A stretch of DNA of 64,000 nucleotides from Curtobacterium guangdongense. GTDB lineage: Bacteria > Actinomycetota > Actinomycetes > Actinomycetales > Microbacteriaceae. Under the pieces are notes generated by a model, which was given only the letters and a program-made list of their open reading frames with translations, ran no database searches and was not told where the DNA came from. Shown here piece after piece: positions 25,730 to 33,445 of the stretch. How positions within the stretch are numbered: the stretch's first letter is position 1; every line of letters starts with the position of its first letter. A program made the translations under genes and the position numbers. Where the stretch lies: contig NZ_JBMPIT010000001.1 in NCBI RefSeq assembly GCF_049341845.1, positions 248,001 to 312,000 of the forward strand. The letters run 5' to 3'.

Positions 25730-26638
25730 CTATGCGTGCTGCGGTGTCCGGACCGGCCGCCGCCACCGCACGACCCCGGACGCCAGCGCGATGCCGAGCA
25801 GGATGACGACGCCACCGACGGGCTCGTTCCACCGGACCCGCTCCCCCAGCACGAGGACGCCGAGCACCACCCCGACCACGGGCGTCAGGTAGGTGACCGT
25901 GGAGGCCCTGGCGGCGCCCCATGCCTGCACGAGCCCGGTGTTCCACATGTAGGCCAGCCCCGTGCCGACGCAGCCCAGCGCGACCATCGCGGCCACGATC
26001 CTCCAGTCCAGCTGCACCGGCGAGAGCGCCGTGAACGGCGCGACCAGCAGCATCAGCCCCGCACCCAACGTGAGCTGCACGGTCGTGAGGGTGATCGCGT
26101 CGTGGCCGCTCCCCGCGACGAACCGGCGCATGTAGGACAGTCCGAACCCGTAGCAGGCGGTCATCCCGAGCAGGGCGATCTGTGCAGGCACCGTCGCGAG
26201 GACCGCCGGGTCGCCGATGAGGTCCCACGGCCCGACCAGGACGAGCACGCCGACGATCCCGAGCAGCACGCCGACGAGCTGCTTGCCGCGCAGACGCTCC
26301 GCCGGCAGCAGCAGCGGCATCGCGAGCAACACCATGATCGGCGTCGTCGCGTTGTAGATGCTCGCGAGGCCGCTCGGCACCGTCTGCTCCGCCCACGCCA
26401 CCAGCGACGACGGGATCGCGTTGAGGAACACCGCGACGACGAGCAGGTGGCCCCAGAGCCGCGGCGAGCGCGGCCAGCGACGACGGGTGGCGAGCAGGAT
26501 CACGACGAGGGTCACGGCACCGAGGAGCACTCGTCCGAGCGCGACCTGCTGCGGGGAGAGCCCTTCGAGCCCGATCTTCATGAAGAGGAAGCTCGATCCC
26601 CAGGTGAGTGCGACGAGCACGAACAGGATGCCGTTCAT
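25730..26638 (-). CDS. DMT superfamily EamA-type transporter
   Basis: A 302-residue inner-membrane transporter with ten predicted helices and two EamA repeats (first starting at FVLVALTWGSSFLFMKIGLEGL, second at LLGMTACYGFGLSYMRR). These export amino acids, metabolites or drugs. ATG 26638 is chosen because upstream residues are not protein-like and it begins the first helix. Divergent from a LysR-type gene with a symmetrical TTCATG/CATGAA element between them, so the LysR protein is probably its regulator. Confidence 0.88.
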   Translation of the reverse strand: MNGILFVLVALTWGSSFLFMKIGLEGLSPQQVALGRVLLGAVTLVVILLATRRRWPRSPRLWGHLLVVAVFLNAIPSSLVAWAEQTVPSGLASIYNATTPIMVLLAMPLLLPAERLRGKQLVGVLLGIVGVLVLVGPWDLIGDPAVLATVPAQIALLGMTACYGFGLSYMRRFVAGSGHDAITLTTVQLTLGAGLMLLVAPFTALSPVQLDWRIVAAMVALGCVGTGLAYMWNTGLVQAWGAARASTVTYLTPVVGVVLGVLVLGERVRWNEPVGGVVILLGIALASGVVRWRRPVRTPQHA

Positions 26639-26684
26639 GCCGCTAGTGTCGAGCCAGCCGCCGACATGAAGCAAACGCATCCGA

Positions 26685-26700
26685 TTCATGGCGGCATGAA
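26685..26700. promoter_or_regulatory. LysR-type dyad (TTCATG-N4-CATGAA) with CATGAA repeats
   Basis: A perfect 6-4-6 inverted repeat in the 70-base gap between the EamA transporter and LysR genes. Two further direct CATGAA copies occur at 26665-26670 and 26708-26713, the latter overlapping the LysR start. Such clustered half-sites are typical of LysR recognition and activation sites. Confidence 0.65.
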
Positions 26701-26708
26701 GGAAGCAC

Positions 26709-27557
26709 ATGAACATCACGCTCGCCCAGCTCCGCGCACTCGTCGCCACGGTCGACCGCGGATCGTTCACCCTCGCCGCTGCGACCCTCGGGATCGGCCA
26801 GTCCGCCGTCTCGCACGCCGTCGCCGGGCTGGAGCGCGAGGTCGGCGGGCCCGTCCTCCGCCGCGGCGGTGCGGCCGCCCCGACGCCACTCGGGGAACGG
26901 CTGATCGGTCACGCCCGCAGCGTGCTCGCCTCCGTCGACGCCCTGGAGGCAGTGGTCCGGCCCGGTACGGCGCGCGGCACCGTGCGACTCGCCGCCGTCC
27001 CCACCGTGTGCCAGGGCCTGCTGCCGCGGCTCCGAGAGCTGTGGGCGGTGACCCTGCCGGACGTCGACGTCCAGGTCTACGAGGGTGATGATGACGAGAT
27101 GCCGGAGTGGCTCGAGGCGGGCACGGTCGACGCCGCCGTGCTCGTCGACCCGATGTCCGTGCCCGACGGCGCGGTCGTCGTCGCGCGCGACGAGATGGCC
27201 GCGGTGATCCGACGCGACCACCCCCTCGCCGACGTGGCGGCCCTGACGCTCGATGACCTGCACGAGGACGGTCTGGTCGCCGGCGGCGGCGGGTGCGAGC
27301 ACCAGATCCAGCGCATGCACGAGATCGCCGGGCAGCCGTTCCGCTACGCCCACCGGGTGCGGGAGATGAGCACGATGTTCGGGATGATCCAGCGCGGCGA
27401 GGGGGTGTCCGTCGTCCCGACGCTCGGGAGGGTGATGCTGCCGGACGACCTCGTGATGGTGCCGACGACGCCGAGGCTCGAGCGGACGCTGGTGTTGAGC
27501 GGTCCGTCGTCGCGGCCGTGGCACCCGCTGGCGAAGGCGCTCGTCGACGCGGTCTGA
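26709..27557 (+). CDS. LysR family transcriptional regulator
   Basis: A 282-residue regulator. The winged helix-turn-helix is at residues 3-62: LAQLRALVATVDRGSFTLAAATLGIGQSAVSHAVAGLE. The effector-binding domain with RGTVRLAAVPTVCQGLL follows from about 90. GAAGGA precedes ATG 26709. Divergent from the EamA transporter, which is its likely target; LysR members usually activate the divergent gene when a metabolite binds. Confidence 0.92.
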   Translation: MNITLAQLRALVATVDRGSFTLAAATLGIGQSAVSHAVAGLEREVGGPVLRRGGAAAPTPLGERLIGHARSVLASVDALEAVVRPGTARGTVRLAAVPTVCQGLLPRLRELWAVTLPDVDVQVYEGDDDEMPEWLEAGTVDAAVLVDPMSVPDGAVVVARDEMAAVIRRDHPLADVAALTLDDLHEDGLVAGGGGCEHQIQRMHEIAGQPFRYAHRVREMSTMFGMIQRGEGVSVVPTLGRVMLPDDLVMVPTTPRLERTLVLSGPSSRPWHPLAKALVDAV

Positions 27558-27605
27558 GCGACGTGGTCTGAGTCGTCCTCCGGTCGGCGCTGGAAGGATG
27601 GATCG

Positions 27606-28418
27606 ATGGCCGAGACGCACGTGAAGACCTTCACCGATCCGAACGAGGCAGCCGCAGAGGCCGCGGGGCTCGAGTGGCTCGCCGCCGCAGAGGACTCCGG
27701 CGGTACCCGCATTGCCCGGGTCCTCGACCGACCGAGCCCGACTGTGCTCGACCTGGAGCTGATCTCCGACGGCTCACCTTCCCGAGCGCAGGCCGAACGA
27801 TTCGGGCGATCACTCGCGCACACGCACGCGTCCGGCGCACCGCACTGGGGAGCGCCGGCGCCGGGGTTCCCGTCCGGCGTACCGCTGCGGATGGGTCGGT
27901 CCGGCACCCCGTTCGTCGCCGCCGCCGATGCCCCGGCCACGTGGGGCGAGTTCTTCGCGGAGTACCGCATCCGCGACTTCGTCCGGCGGATCGTCGACCG
28001 GGGCGGGTTCGACCCGGGCGAAGCGGCACTGCTCGAACGGGTCGCGCAACGCGTCCAGGACGGGGACTTCTCGTCGACCCAGCCAGCGCTCGTCGGTGAC
28101 CGGCCCGCGCGACTGCACGGGGACCTCTGGGCGGGGAACGTGCTCTGGCCGACGGACGACTCCGAGCCGACGGGAGCCGTGCTCATCGACGCGAACCCGC
28201 ACGGCGGGCACGCGGAGACGGACCTGGCGCTCCTCGGGCTGTTCGGGCTGCCCCGGCTCGAGACGGTGCTGGCGGGCTACGACGCCGAGTCGCGTCTGGC
28301 ATCGGGGTGGCAGGAGCGCGTCGAGCTCCACCAGCTCGCCCCGCTGCTCCTGCACGTGTTCTTGTTCGGCGGGTCGTACAAGTCCGCCACGCTCCGGGCC
28401 GCTTCGCGTTACGCCTGA
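27606..28418 (+). CDS. Fructosamine kinase family protein
   Basis: A 270-residue kinase-fold protein. The catalytic loop ARLHGDLWAGNVLW is at about residue 165 and the Mg-binding IDANPHGGHAETDLALLGLFG at about 190, both diagnostic of the fructosamine/ketosamine-3-kinase family (phosphorylates sugar-amine adducts on protein, allowing their removal). GGAAGGA precedes ATG 27606 by eight bases. No partner enzyme is adjacent, so the physiological substrate remains uncertain. Confidence 0.88.
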   Translation: MAETHVKTFTDPNEAAAEAAGLEWLAAAEDSGGTRIARVLDRPSPTVLDLELISDGSPSRAQAERFGRSLAHTHASGAPHWGAPAPGFPSGVPLRMGRSGTPFVAAADAPATWGEFFAEYRIRDFVRRIVDRGGFDPGEAALLERVAQRVQDGDFSSTQPALVGDRPARLHGDLWAGNVLWPTDDSEPTGAVLIDANPHGGHAETDLALLGLFGLPRLETVLAGYDAESRLASGWQERVELHQLAPLLLHVFLFGGSYKSATLRAASRYA

Positions 28419-28490
28419 CGGGCGAGACCAGCCCCAGCACACTTACCCGGCGCACAGGTCACGCATGGGGCTGTTCGGGGAACGCCCCGG

Positions 28491-30662
28491 ATGCTCATGG
28501 ACATGACCACGTACCCGATCCCCGTGACCGATCGACGCGACCGTGCGCACTCGGGTGCGCAGACACGTCGGAGAGCCGCTGCCCGCCTCTTCCTCGGCGA
28601 GCGCGAGGACGCCCGCTGGCTCCGGCCGGCCTTCTGGGCGCTCCTCGTCGTGACCGCCGTCGTGTACCTCTGGAACCTCAGCGAATCCGGGTACGCGAAC
28701 TCGTTCTACGCCGCAGCCGTGCAGGCCGGCACGAAGTCGTGGGAGGCCTTCTTCTTCGGCTCGCTCGACTCGTCGAACTTCATCACCGTGGACAAGCCAC
28801 CCGCGTCGCTGTGGGTGATGGTCCTCTCCGCGAGGCTCTTCGGCTTCTCGTCCTTCAGCCTGCTGCTCCCCCAGGCCCTGATGGCCGTCGGGTCCGTCGC
28901 GCTGGTGTGGGGCACGGTCCGACGGACCCTGACGCGACTGGGATCGACGACCGCGAACGTCGGCGCGCTGCTCGCCGGGTTCGCCGTCGCGGCGACCCCG
29001 GCCGCGGCACTGATGTTCCGGTTCGACAACCCGGACGCGCTCCTCGTGCTGCTCATGACCGCCGGGGCGTACTGCACGGTGCGGGCACTCCCGACGGGCA
29101 GCTGGAGGTGGATCGCGCTCGCCGGTGTCGCCCTCGGGTTCGCCTTCCTGACGAAGATGCTGCAGGGTCTCCTCGTCCTGCCGGCGTTCGGGCTCGTGTA
29201 CCTGATCGCGGCACGCACCACGTGGCCGAAGCGCATCGTGGGCCTGCTCATCGCGGCCGGGTCCTTGGTCGTCGCCGCCGGCTGGTGGGTCGTCGCGGTG
29301 TGGCTGTGGCCCGCCGACTCCCGCCCCTACATCGGTGGCTCCACGAACAACACCGTGCTCGACCTGGTGTTCGGGTACAACGGGCTCGGCCGCATCTTCG
29401 GCGGCTCGGGCAACGGCGGTGGTGGCGGCGGGATGACCGGCGGGACCGCTGGCTCGTCGTTCGGCGGGTCGACCGGCCTCGACCGGCTGTTCTCCTCGGA
29501 GATGGGCCTCGAGATCTCCTGGCTGCTCCCCGCGGCGCTCATCGCCCTCGTGCTCGGCCTGGTCGTCGTCGGACGCCGGACGATCGGCGATCCCGTCCGT
29601 GCCGGACTCGTCCTCTGGGGCGGATGGCTCATCGTCACCGGGCTCGTGTTCTCGTTCATGTCCGGCACGATCCACCCGTACTACACGGTCGCGCTCACCC
29701 CGGCGATCGCGGGCCTCGTCGGTACCGGCGGCGCGCTGCTCTGGAACGCCAGGAACCGGATGACCGGACGCCTGGGCCTCGCGGGCATGATCGGCATCAC
29801 GGCGTTCTGGGGCTGGTGCCTGCTGAACGAGAACCCCACCTGGTTGCCGTGGCTCCGCTGGGTGATGCTCGCCGGCGGGCTGCTGTCCGCCGTCGCGATC
29901 GTCATCGGCAGCGTCCCCTCGCTCCGCAAGCTGGTGGCCGTCGGCGTCCTCGCCGGGACGCTCTTCGGGCTCACCGGTACCACCGCCTACGCGCTGGCCA
30001 CCACCACGGTGGCGCACTCCGGCTCGATCCCGAGCGTCGGTCCGTCGGGATCGTCCAGTGGCGGGATGGGCGGCGGGGGCATGCCGGGAGGCACGGGTGG
30101 ACCAGGCGGGACCACCTCCGGTTCCGAGACGGACGGTTCCGACAGCGCGGACTCCGGAACGCAGGCGGGTCCCGGCGGTACGCCGCCGGAGATGCCGGAC
30201 GGGACCTCCGGCGAGATGCCGGGCGGGGCAACGGGCGAGGCACCCGGCGACGGGACCAGCGGATCGGAGTCGGGGACGAGCCTCCCGTCCGGTGGCGGCG
30301 CGACCGGTGGCGGAGGCGAGGGCGCATCGACGTCGTCGGCGCTGCAGAAGCTGCTCGAGGCGACGGACACGAAGTGGGCCGCCGCGGTGAACGGATCACA
30401 GTCCGCCGCGCAGCTGGAGCTCGACACCGACACCGCGGTGATGGCGATCGGCGGCTGGTCCAGCGACCCGACACCGACGCTCGCCGAGTTCAAGGCGGAC
30501 GTCGCCGACGGGAAGATCGCGTACTACATCTCCTCGGGCAACGGCGGCGGCATGGGCGGCGGATCGTCCACCGCCAGCGCCATCCAGGAGTGGGTCGCAG
30601 CGAACTACGAATCCACCACCGTCGGCGGGCAGACCGTCTACGACCTGACGAGCGGGAAGTAG
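28491..30662 (+). CDS. Glycosyltransferase family 39 (ArnT/PMT-like, YkcB-type)
   Basis: A 723-residue membrane glycosyltransferase. About 11-13 helices occupy residues 40-510, with the acidic catalytic loop SLDSSNFITVDKPPASLWVM near 95 and the FRFDNPDAL loop near 175. A long Gly/Ser-rich linker with GGMG and GTG/SGS repeats (residues about 515-610) leads to a C-terminal soluble domain typical of actinobacterial YkcB-like enzymes. They transfer a sugar from polyprenyl-phosphate onto an extracytoplasmic acceptor. Three near ATGs (28491, 28497, 28503) make the exact start uncertain. The GT2/GtrA gene at 36181 could supply its lipid-sugar donor. Confidence 0.88.
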   Translation: MLMDMTTYPIPVTDRRDRAHSGAQTRRRAAARLFLGEREDARWLRPAFWALLVVTAVVYLWNLSESGYANSFYAAAVQAGTKSWEAFFFGSLDSSNFITVDKPPASLWVMVLSARLFGFSSFSLLLPQALMAVGSVALVWGTVRRTLTRLGSTTANVGALLAGFAVAATPAAALMFRFDNPDALLVLLMTAGAYCTVRALPTGSWRWIALAGVALGFAFLTKMLQGLLVLPAFGLVYLIAARTTWPKRIVGLLIAAGSLVVAAGWWVVAVWLWPADSRPYIGGSTNNTVLDLVFGYNGLGRIFGGSGNGGGGGGMTGGTAGSSFGGSTGLDRLFSSEMGLEISWLLPAALIALVLGLVVVGRRTIGDPVRAGLVLWGGWLIVTGLVFSFMSGTIHPYYTVALTPAIAGLVGTGGALLWNARNRMTGRLGLAGMIGITAFWGWCLLNENPTWLPWLRWVMLAGGLLSAVAIVIGSVPSLRKLVAVGVLAGTLFGLTGTTAYALATTTVAHSGSIPSVGPSGSSSGGMGGGGMPGGTGGPGGTTSGSETDGSDSADSGTQAGPGGTPPEMPDGTSGEMPGGATGEAPGDGTSGSESGTSLPSGGGATGGGGEGASTSSALQKLLEATDTKWAAAVNGSQSAAQLELDTDTAVMAIGGWSSDPTPTLAEFKADVADGKIAYYISSGNGGGMGGGSSTASAIQEWVAANYESTTVGGQTVYDLTSGK

Positions 30663-30673
30663 GCTCGGCCTCG

Positions 30674-31384
30674 ATGGCCGACCGACCGCTGCAGCGTACC
30701 GACGGGAGCCCCGTCCGGGCCCTCGTCGTGGACGACGAGCACGCGCTCGCCGATGCCGTCCGCCTCGCGTTCGAGGCGGACGGCTGGTCCGTGCGCACGG
30801 TGCACCGCGGACGCGACGTGCTCTTCGCCGCGCGGGACTTCCAACCGGACGTGATCGTGCTCGACGTGATGCTGCCGGACATCGACGGGTTCCAGGTCCT
30901 CGACCGGCTCCGGGACGCGCGGGACGACGTCCGGGTGCTGTTCCTCACCGCCAGGGACTCGTCCGAGGACCGGCTCGCCGGGCTCACCCGGGGCGGTGAC
31001 GACTACCTCACCAAGCCGTTCGGGGTGGCGGAGCTGCTGGTGCGGGCACGGATCCTGGCGCGGACGTCGGCGCGGGTCGCCGCTGCGCCGGTCGGGATCA
31101 CCGTCGGGGACATGGTGCTCGACGAGGACGCGCGCACCGTCTCGCGCGGCGGGGACGCGATCGAGCTCACCCCGACCGAGTTCGAGCTGCTGCGGTACCT
31201 GGCGCGGAACGCGAACCGGGTGCTGTCACGGGAGAACATCCTGACGAACGTGTGGGGCATGGACTTCGGGTCGTCGTCCAACCTGGTGGACATGTACGTG
31301 TCGTACCTGCGGAAGAAGCTCGACGTCGGGCGCCCGCCGCTCGTGCAGACCGTGCGCGGCGCCGGGTACGTGTTGCGGCCGTGA
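30674..31384 (+). CDS. Response regulator, OmpR/PhoB family
   Basis: A 236-residue regulator. The receiver domain (residues about 15-125) has the acidic pair VVDDEHALADA, phospho-acceptor Asp in VIVLDVMLPDIDGFQ and the Lys in YLTKPFGVAELL; the C-terminal winged helix (from about 145) ends with QTVRGAGYVLRP. ATG 30674 follows TAGGCT by eight bases. It overlaps the histidine kinase gene by four bases (GTGA), so they form one two-component unit, just downstream of the GT39 gene and upstream of the bacteriocin cluster. Confidence 0.95.
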   Translation: MADRPLQRTDGSPVRALVVDDEHALADAVRLAFEADGWSVRTVHRGRDVLFAARDFQPDVIVLDVMLPDIDGFQVLDRLRDARDDVRVLFLTARDSSEDRLAGLTRGGDDYLTKPFGVAELLVRARILARTSARVAAAPVGITVGDMVLDEDARTVSRGGDAIELTPTEFELLRYLARNANRVLSRENILTNVWGMDFGSSSNLVDMYVSYLRKKLDVGRPPLVQTVRGAGYVLRP

Positions 31385-32943
31385 GCGCTCGTCGTCGTGC
31401 GGGTGGGGTCCCGGTTGCTCGTGCTCGTGCGGGTGCTCGTGCTCGTGCGGGTGCTCGTGCTCGGCGGGTGCCGTCGCTGCGGTGGCGGATCGTGGGTGCC
31501 GTGGCGTTGCTGCTCGTGGCGACGAACCTCGTCGTCGGGGTCGTGACCGTGGTCGCCTACCGGGGGTACCTCGTGGGGCGGCTCGACGCGGAGCTCTCCA
31601 CGGCGGCGAACCGGACGCTCGGGCCCGGTGGGTCCCCGTCGCCGCCGCCGGGTGCGGGCTCCGGTGACCGGCCGGACCCGGGGAACGCGTTCATCGGCGC
31701 TCCGGGACAGGCCGCAGGGACGGTCGTGGCGATCTACCGCGACGGCTCCTCCGTGCTCGCCGGCTACACCGACAGCAGCGGCCAGCAGCACGGACTGACG
31801 TCGGCGCAGGAGTCCACGCTGTCGTCCGTCGACGCCGACGGCGCCCAGGTGACCGTGTCGCTCGGGTCACTCGGCACCTACCGCGCACAGGCGATCGGGT
31901 CGTCCGGAGACGTCTACGTCACCGCGCTGCCCCTCGACGACCTGCGTGCGTCCGTGGTCCGGCTCGTCATCGTGATCGGCAGCGTCACACTCGTCGGGCT
32001 CCTCGTCGCCGTGTGGGCCGGCGCGATGCTCGTCCGCCGCTCCCTGCGTCCGCTCGAACGCGTGGCCGAGGTCGCATCGAGCGTCACCGGGCTCGACCTG
32101 GAGCGGGGCGACACCGACATCCCCGTGCGGGTCGCCGACGTGGACCTCGCGCAGAACCGTGAGGTCGGCGCCGTCGGGTCGGCGCTCAACCGTCTCCTCG
32201 GGCACGTGGCCCGCGCGCTCACGGTCCGACGCGATGCCGAGGCCGGCATGCGCACCTTCATCGCCGACGCGTCGCACGAGCTCCGCACGCCGATCGCGAC
32301 CGTGCGGGCGTACGCCGAGCTGTCCTCGTCGTCGTCGGACGTGGACGCACTCCACGAGAACGTCGACCGGATCGGACGCGAAGCCGTCCGCATGGGGTCG
32401 CTGGTCGACGAACTGCTGCTGCTCGCCCGGCTCGACGCGGCGTCGTCCGGCACGGTCGTCCGTGCCGCCGAGCCCGTGGACCTCACGTCCGTGGTCGTCG
32501 AGGCGACGATGGACGCTCGAGCAACCGCGCCGTCGCACCGCTGGACGCTGCAGGTCGACGACGAGCCGATCGTCGTGTCCGGGGACGAGGTCCAGCTGCG
32601 CCGCGTGGTGACGAACCTGCTGGCGAACGCGCGGACGCACACACCCGCGGGGACCGCCGTGGTGGTGTCGTTGCAGCGGGTGGCCGGGACGGAGCCCGGC
32701 TCCGGCGCCGGAGTGCGCTTCGTCGTCGCGAACGACGGGCCGCCGATCCCGGCCGACGTGCTGCCGACGCTGTTCGACCGGTTCACCCGTGGTGAGGCGT
32801 CTCGCTCGCGGGAGCACGGGACGAGCGGACTCGGGTTGGCGATCGTGCGCGGGGTCGTGGACGCGCACGGTGGCACGGTGCGGGTGGTGTCGGAGCCGGG
32901 TCGGACGGCGTTCACCGTGCTACTGCAATTGCAGCATATTTGA
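31381..32943 (+). CDS. Sensor histidine kinase
   Basis: A 520-residue membrane kinase. After an Ala/Arg-rich tail made by an 18-bp tandem repeat, a first helix (SLRWRIVGAVALLLVATNLVV) leads to an extracellular sensor, a second helix near 200, a HAMP domain, then the H-box ASHELRTPIATVRAY, N-box NLLANARTHTPAG, and G-boxes HGTSGLGLAIVRGVVDAHGG. It phosphorylates the coupled OmpR regulator. GTG 31381 overlaps the regulator stop. The gene ends in an AT-rich stretch (LLQLQHI) unlike the rest, possibly because a later insertion replaced its original 3' end. Confidence 0.93.
   Translation: MSARRRAGGVPVARARAGARARAGARARRVPSLRWRIVGAVALLLVATNLVVGVVTVVAYRGYLVGRLDAELSTAANRTLGPGGSPSPPPGAGSGDRPDPGNAFIGAPGQAAGTVVAIYRDGSSVLAGYTDSSGQQHGLTSAQESTLSSVDADGAQVTVSLGSLGTYRAQAIGSSGDVYVTALPLDDLRASVVRLVIVIGSVTLVGLLVAVWAGAMLVRRSLRPLERVAEVASSVTGLDLERGDTDIPVRVADVDLAQNREVGAVGSALNRLLGHVARALTVRRDAEAGMRTFIADASHELRTPIATVRAYAELSSSSSDVDALHENVDRIGREAVRMGSLVDELLLLARLDAASSGTVVRAAEPVDLTSVVVEATMDARATAPSHRWTLQVDDEPIVVSGDEVQLRRVVTNLLANARTHTPAGTAVVVSLQRVAGTEPGSGAGVRFVVANDGPPIPADVLPTLFDRFTRGEASRSREHGTSGLGLAIVRGVVDAHGGTVRVVSEPGRTAFTVLLQLQHI
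31415..31468 (+). repeat. 18-bp tandem repeat, three copies, in the kinase N-terminus
   Basis: Three 18-base units of GTGCTCGTGCTCGTGCGG type (31415-31432, 31433-31450, partial 31451-31468) encode alternating Ala-Arg/Ala-Gly, giving a positively charged cytoplasmic N-tail before the first membrane helix. A slippage-prone site where copy number may vary between strains without breaking the frame. Confidence 0.8.
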
Positions 32944-33004
32944 CTTAACGCTGATACTTCACCAGGCTTGCTCTGCCCAATCCACTATGGGGCAGAGGAG
33001 AAGC

Positions 33005-33388
33005 ATGAACACCAAGAAGAAGCTGGTCATCGGGATCAGCCTGGCCGCAGGACTCGTCATCGCTCCGGCTGCGATCGCGTCTGCCGCGCCGACCGAAGTA
33101 CTCGGTACGGGAAGTCAAGCGGGCGGGGTCGAGATCACCGGCACCCAGCACGGGTCCTCGAGCACCGTCGGCGGCATCCAGACGCGGGTCGCCGACGGGA
33201 GCTACTGGGAGTGGGGAGTCGGTCGGGACGACACGTACTCGAACTACTTCCGGGAGTCCAGCTGTCACGGTTCGACCGCGGTCGGGAAGAAGACGAAGCG
33301 CGTCACCGGGGTGCGGGGCGGGGTGTACTCGAAGGCTCTCACACCGAAGGCGAGCAGCGGCAACAAGGCGTACTACCACAACTGCTGA
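33005..33388 (+). CDS. Lactococcin-972-type bacteriocin precursor
   Basis: A 127-residue secreted protein. A Sec signal peptide (MNTKKK, hydrophobic core, cleavage after ASA near residue 27) is followed by a spacer and a 63-residue core that matches the lactococcin 972 pattern: YWEWGVGRDDTYSNYF, then a histidine/Ser-Thr-Val stretch, an Arg, and a C-terminal AYYHNC. Lactococcin 972 blocks septum formation by binding lipid II. Two cysteines in the core (residues about 87 and 127) are absent from the classical sequence and may form a disulfide. GAGGAG precedes ATG 33005. The following two genes complete the family's export/immunity set. Confidence 0.85.
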   Translation: MNTKKKLVIGISLAAGLVIAPAAIASAAPTEVLGTGSQAGGVEITGTQHGSSSTVGGIQTRVADGSYWEWGVGRDDTYSNYFRESSCHGSTAVGKKTKRVTGVRGGVYSKALTPKASSGNKAYYHNC

Positions 33389-33394
33389 TCGTCA

Positions 33395-33427
33395 GTCGCG
33401 AGGGTGCACCGGGTGCACCCTCGCGAC
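33395..33427 (+). terminator. Perfect 15-bp hairpin directly after the bacteriocin stop
   Basis: Positions 33395-33409 pair exactly with 33413-33427 around a three-base loop. It begins six bases after the bacteriocin stop and ends 18 bases before the GTG of the membrane gene, so it could partly terminate or stabilise the upstream message, giving more bacteriocin mRNA than transporter mRNA. Confidence 0.75.
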
Positions 33428-33445
33428 GTCATCGGGAAGGTACAC

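Noticed and set aside
29400..30620. Glycine-rich tract in the GT39 gene as a collagen-like or repeat protein
   Set aside because: The Gly/Ser-rich stretch is the usual linker before the C-terminal domain of this GT39 subgroup.
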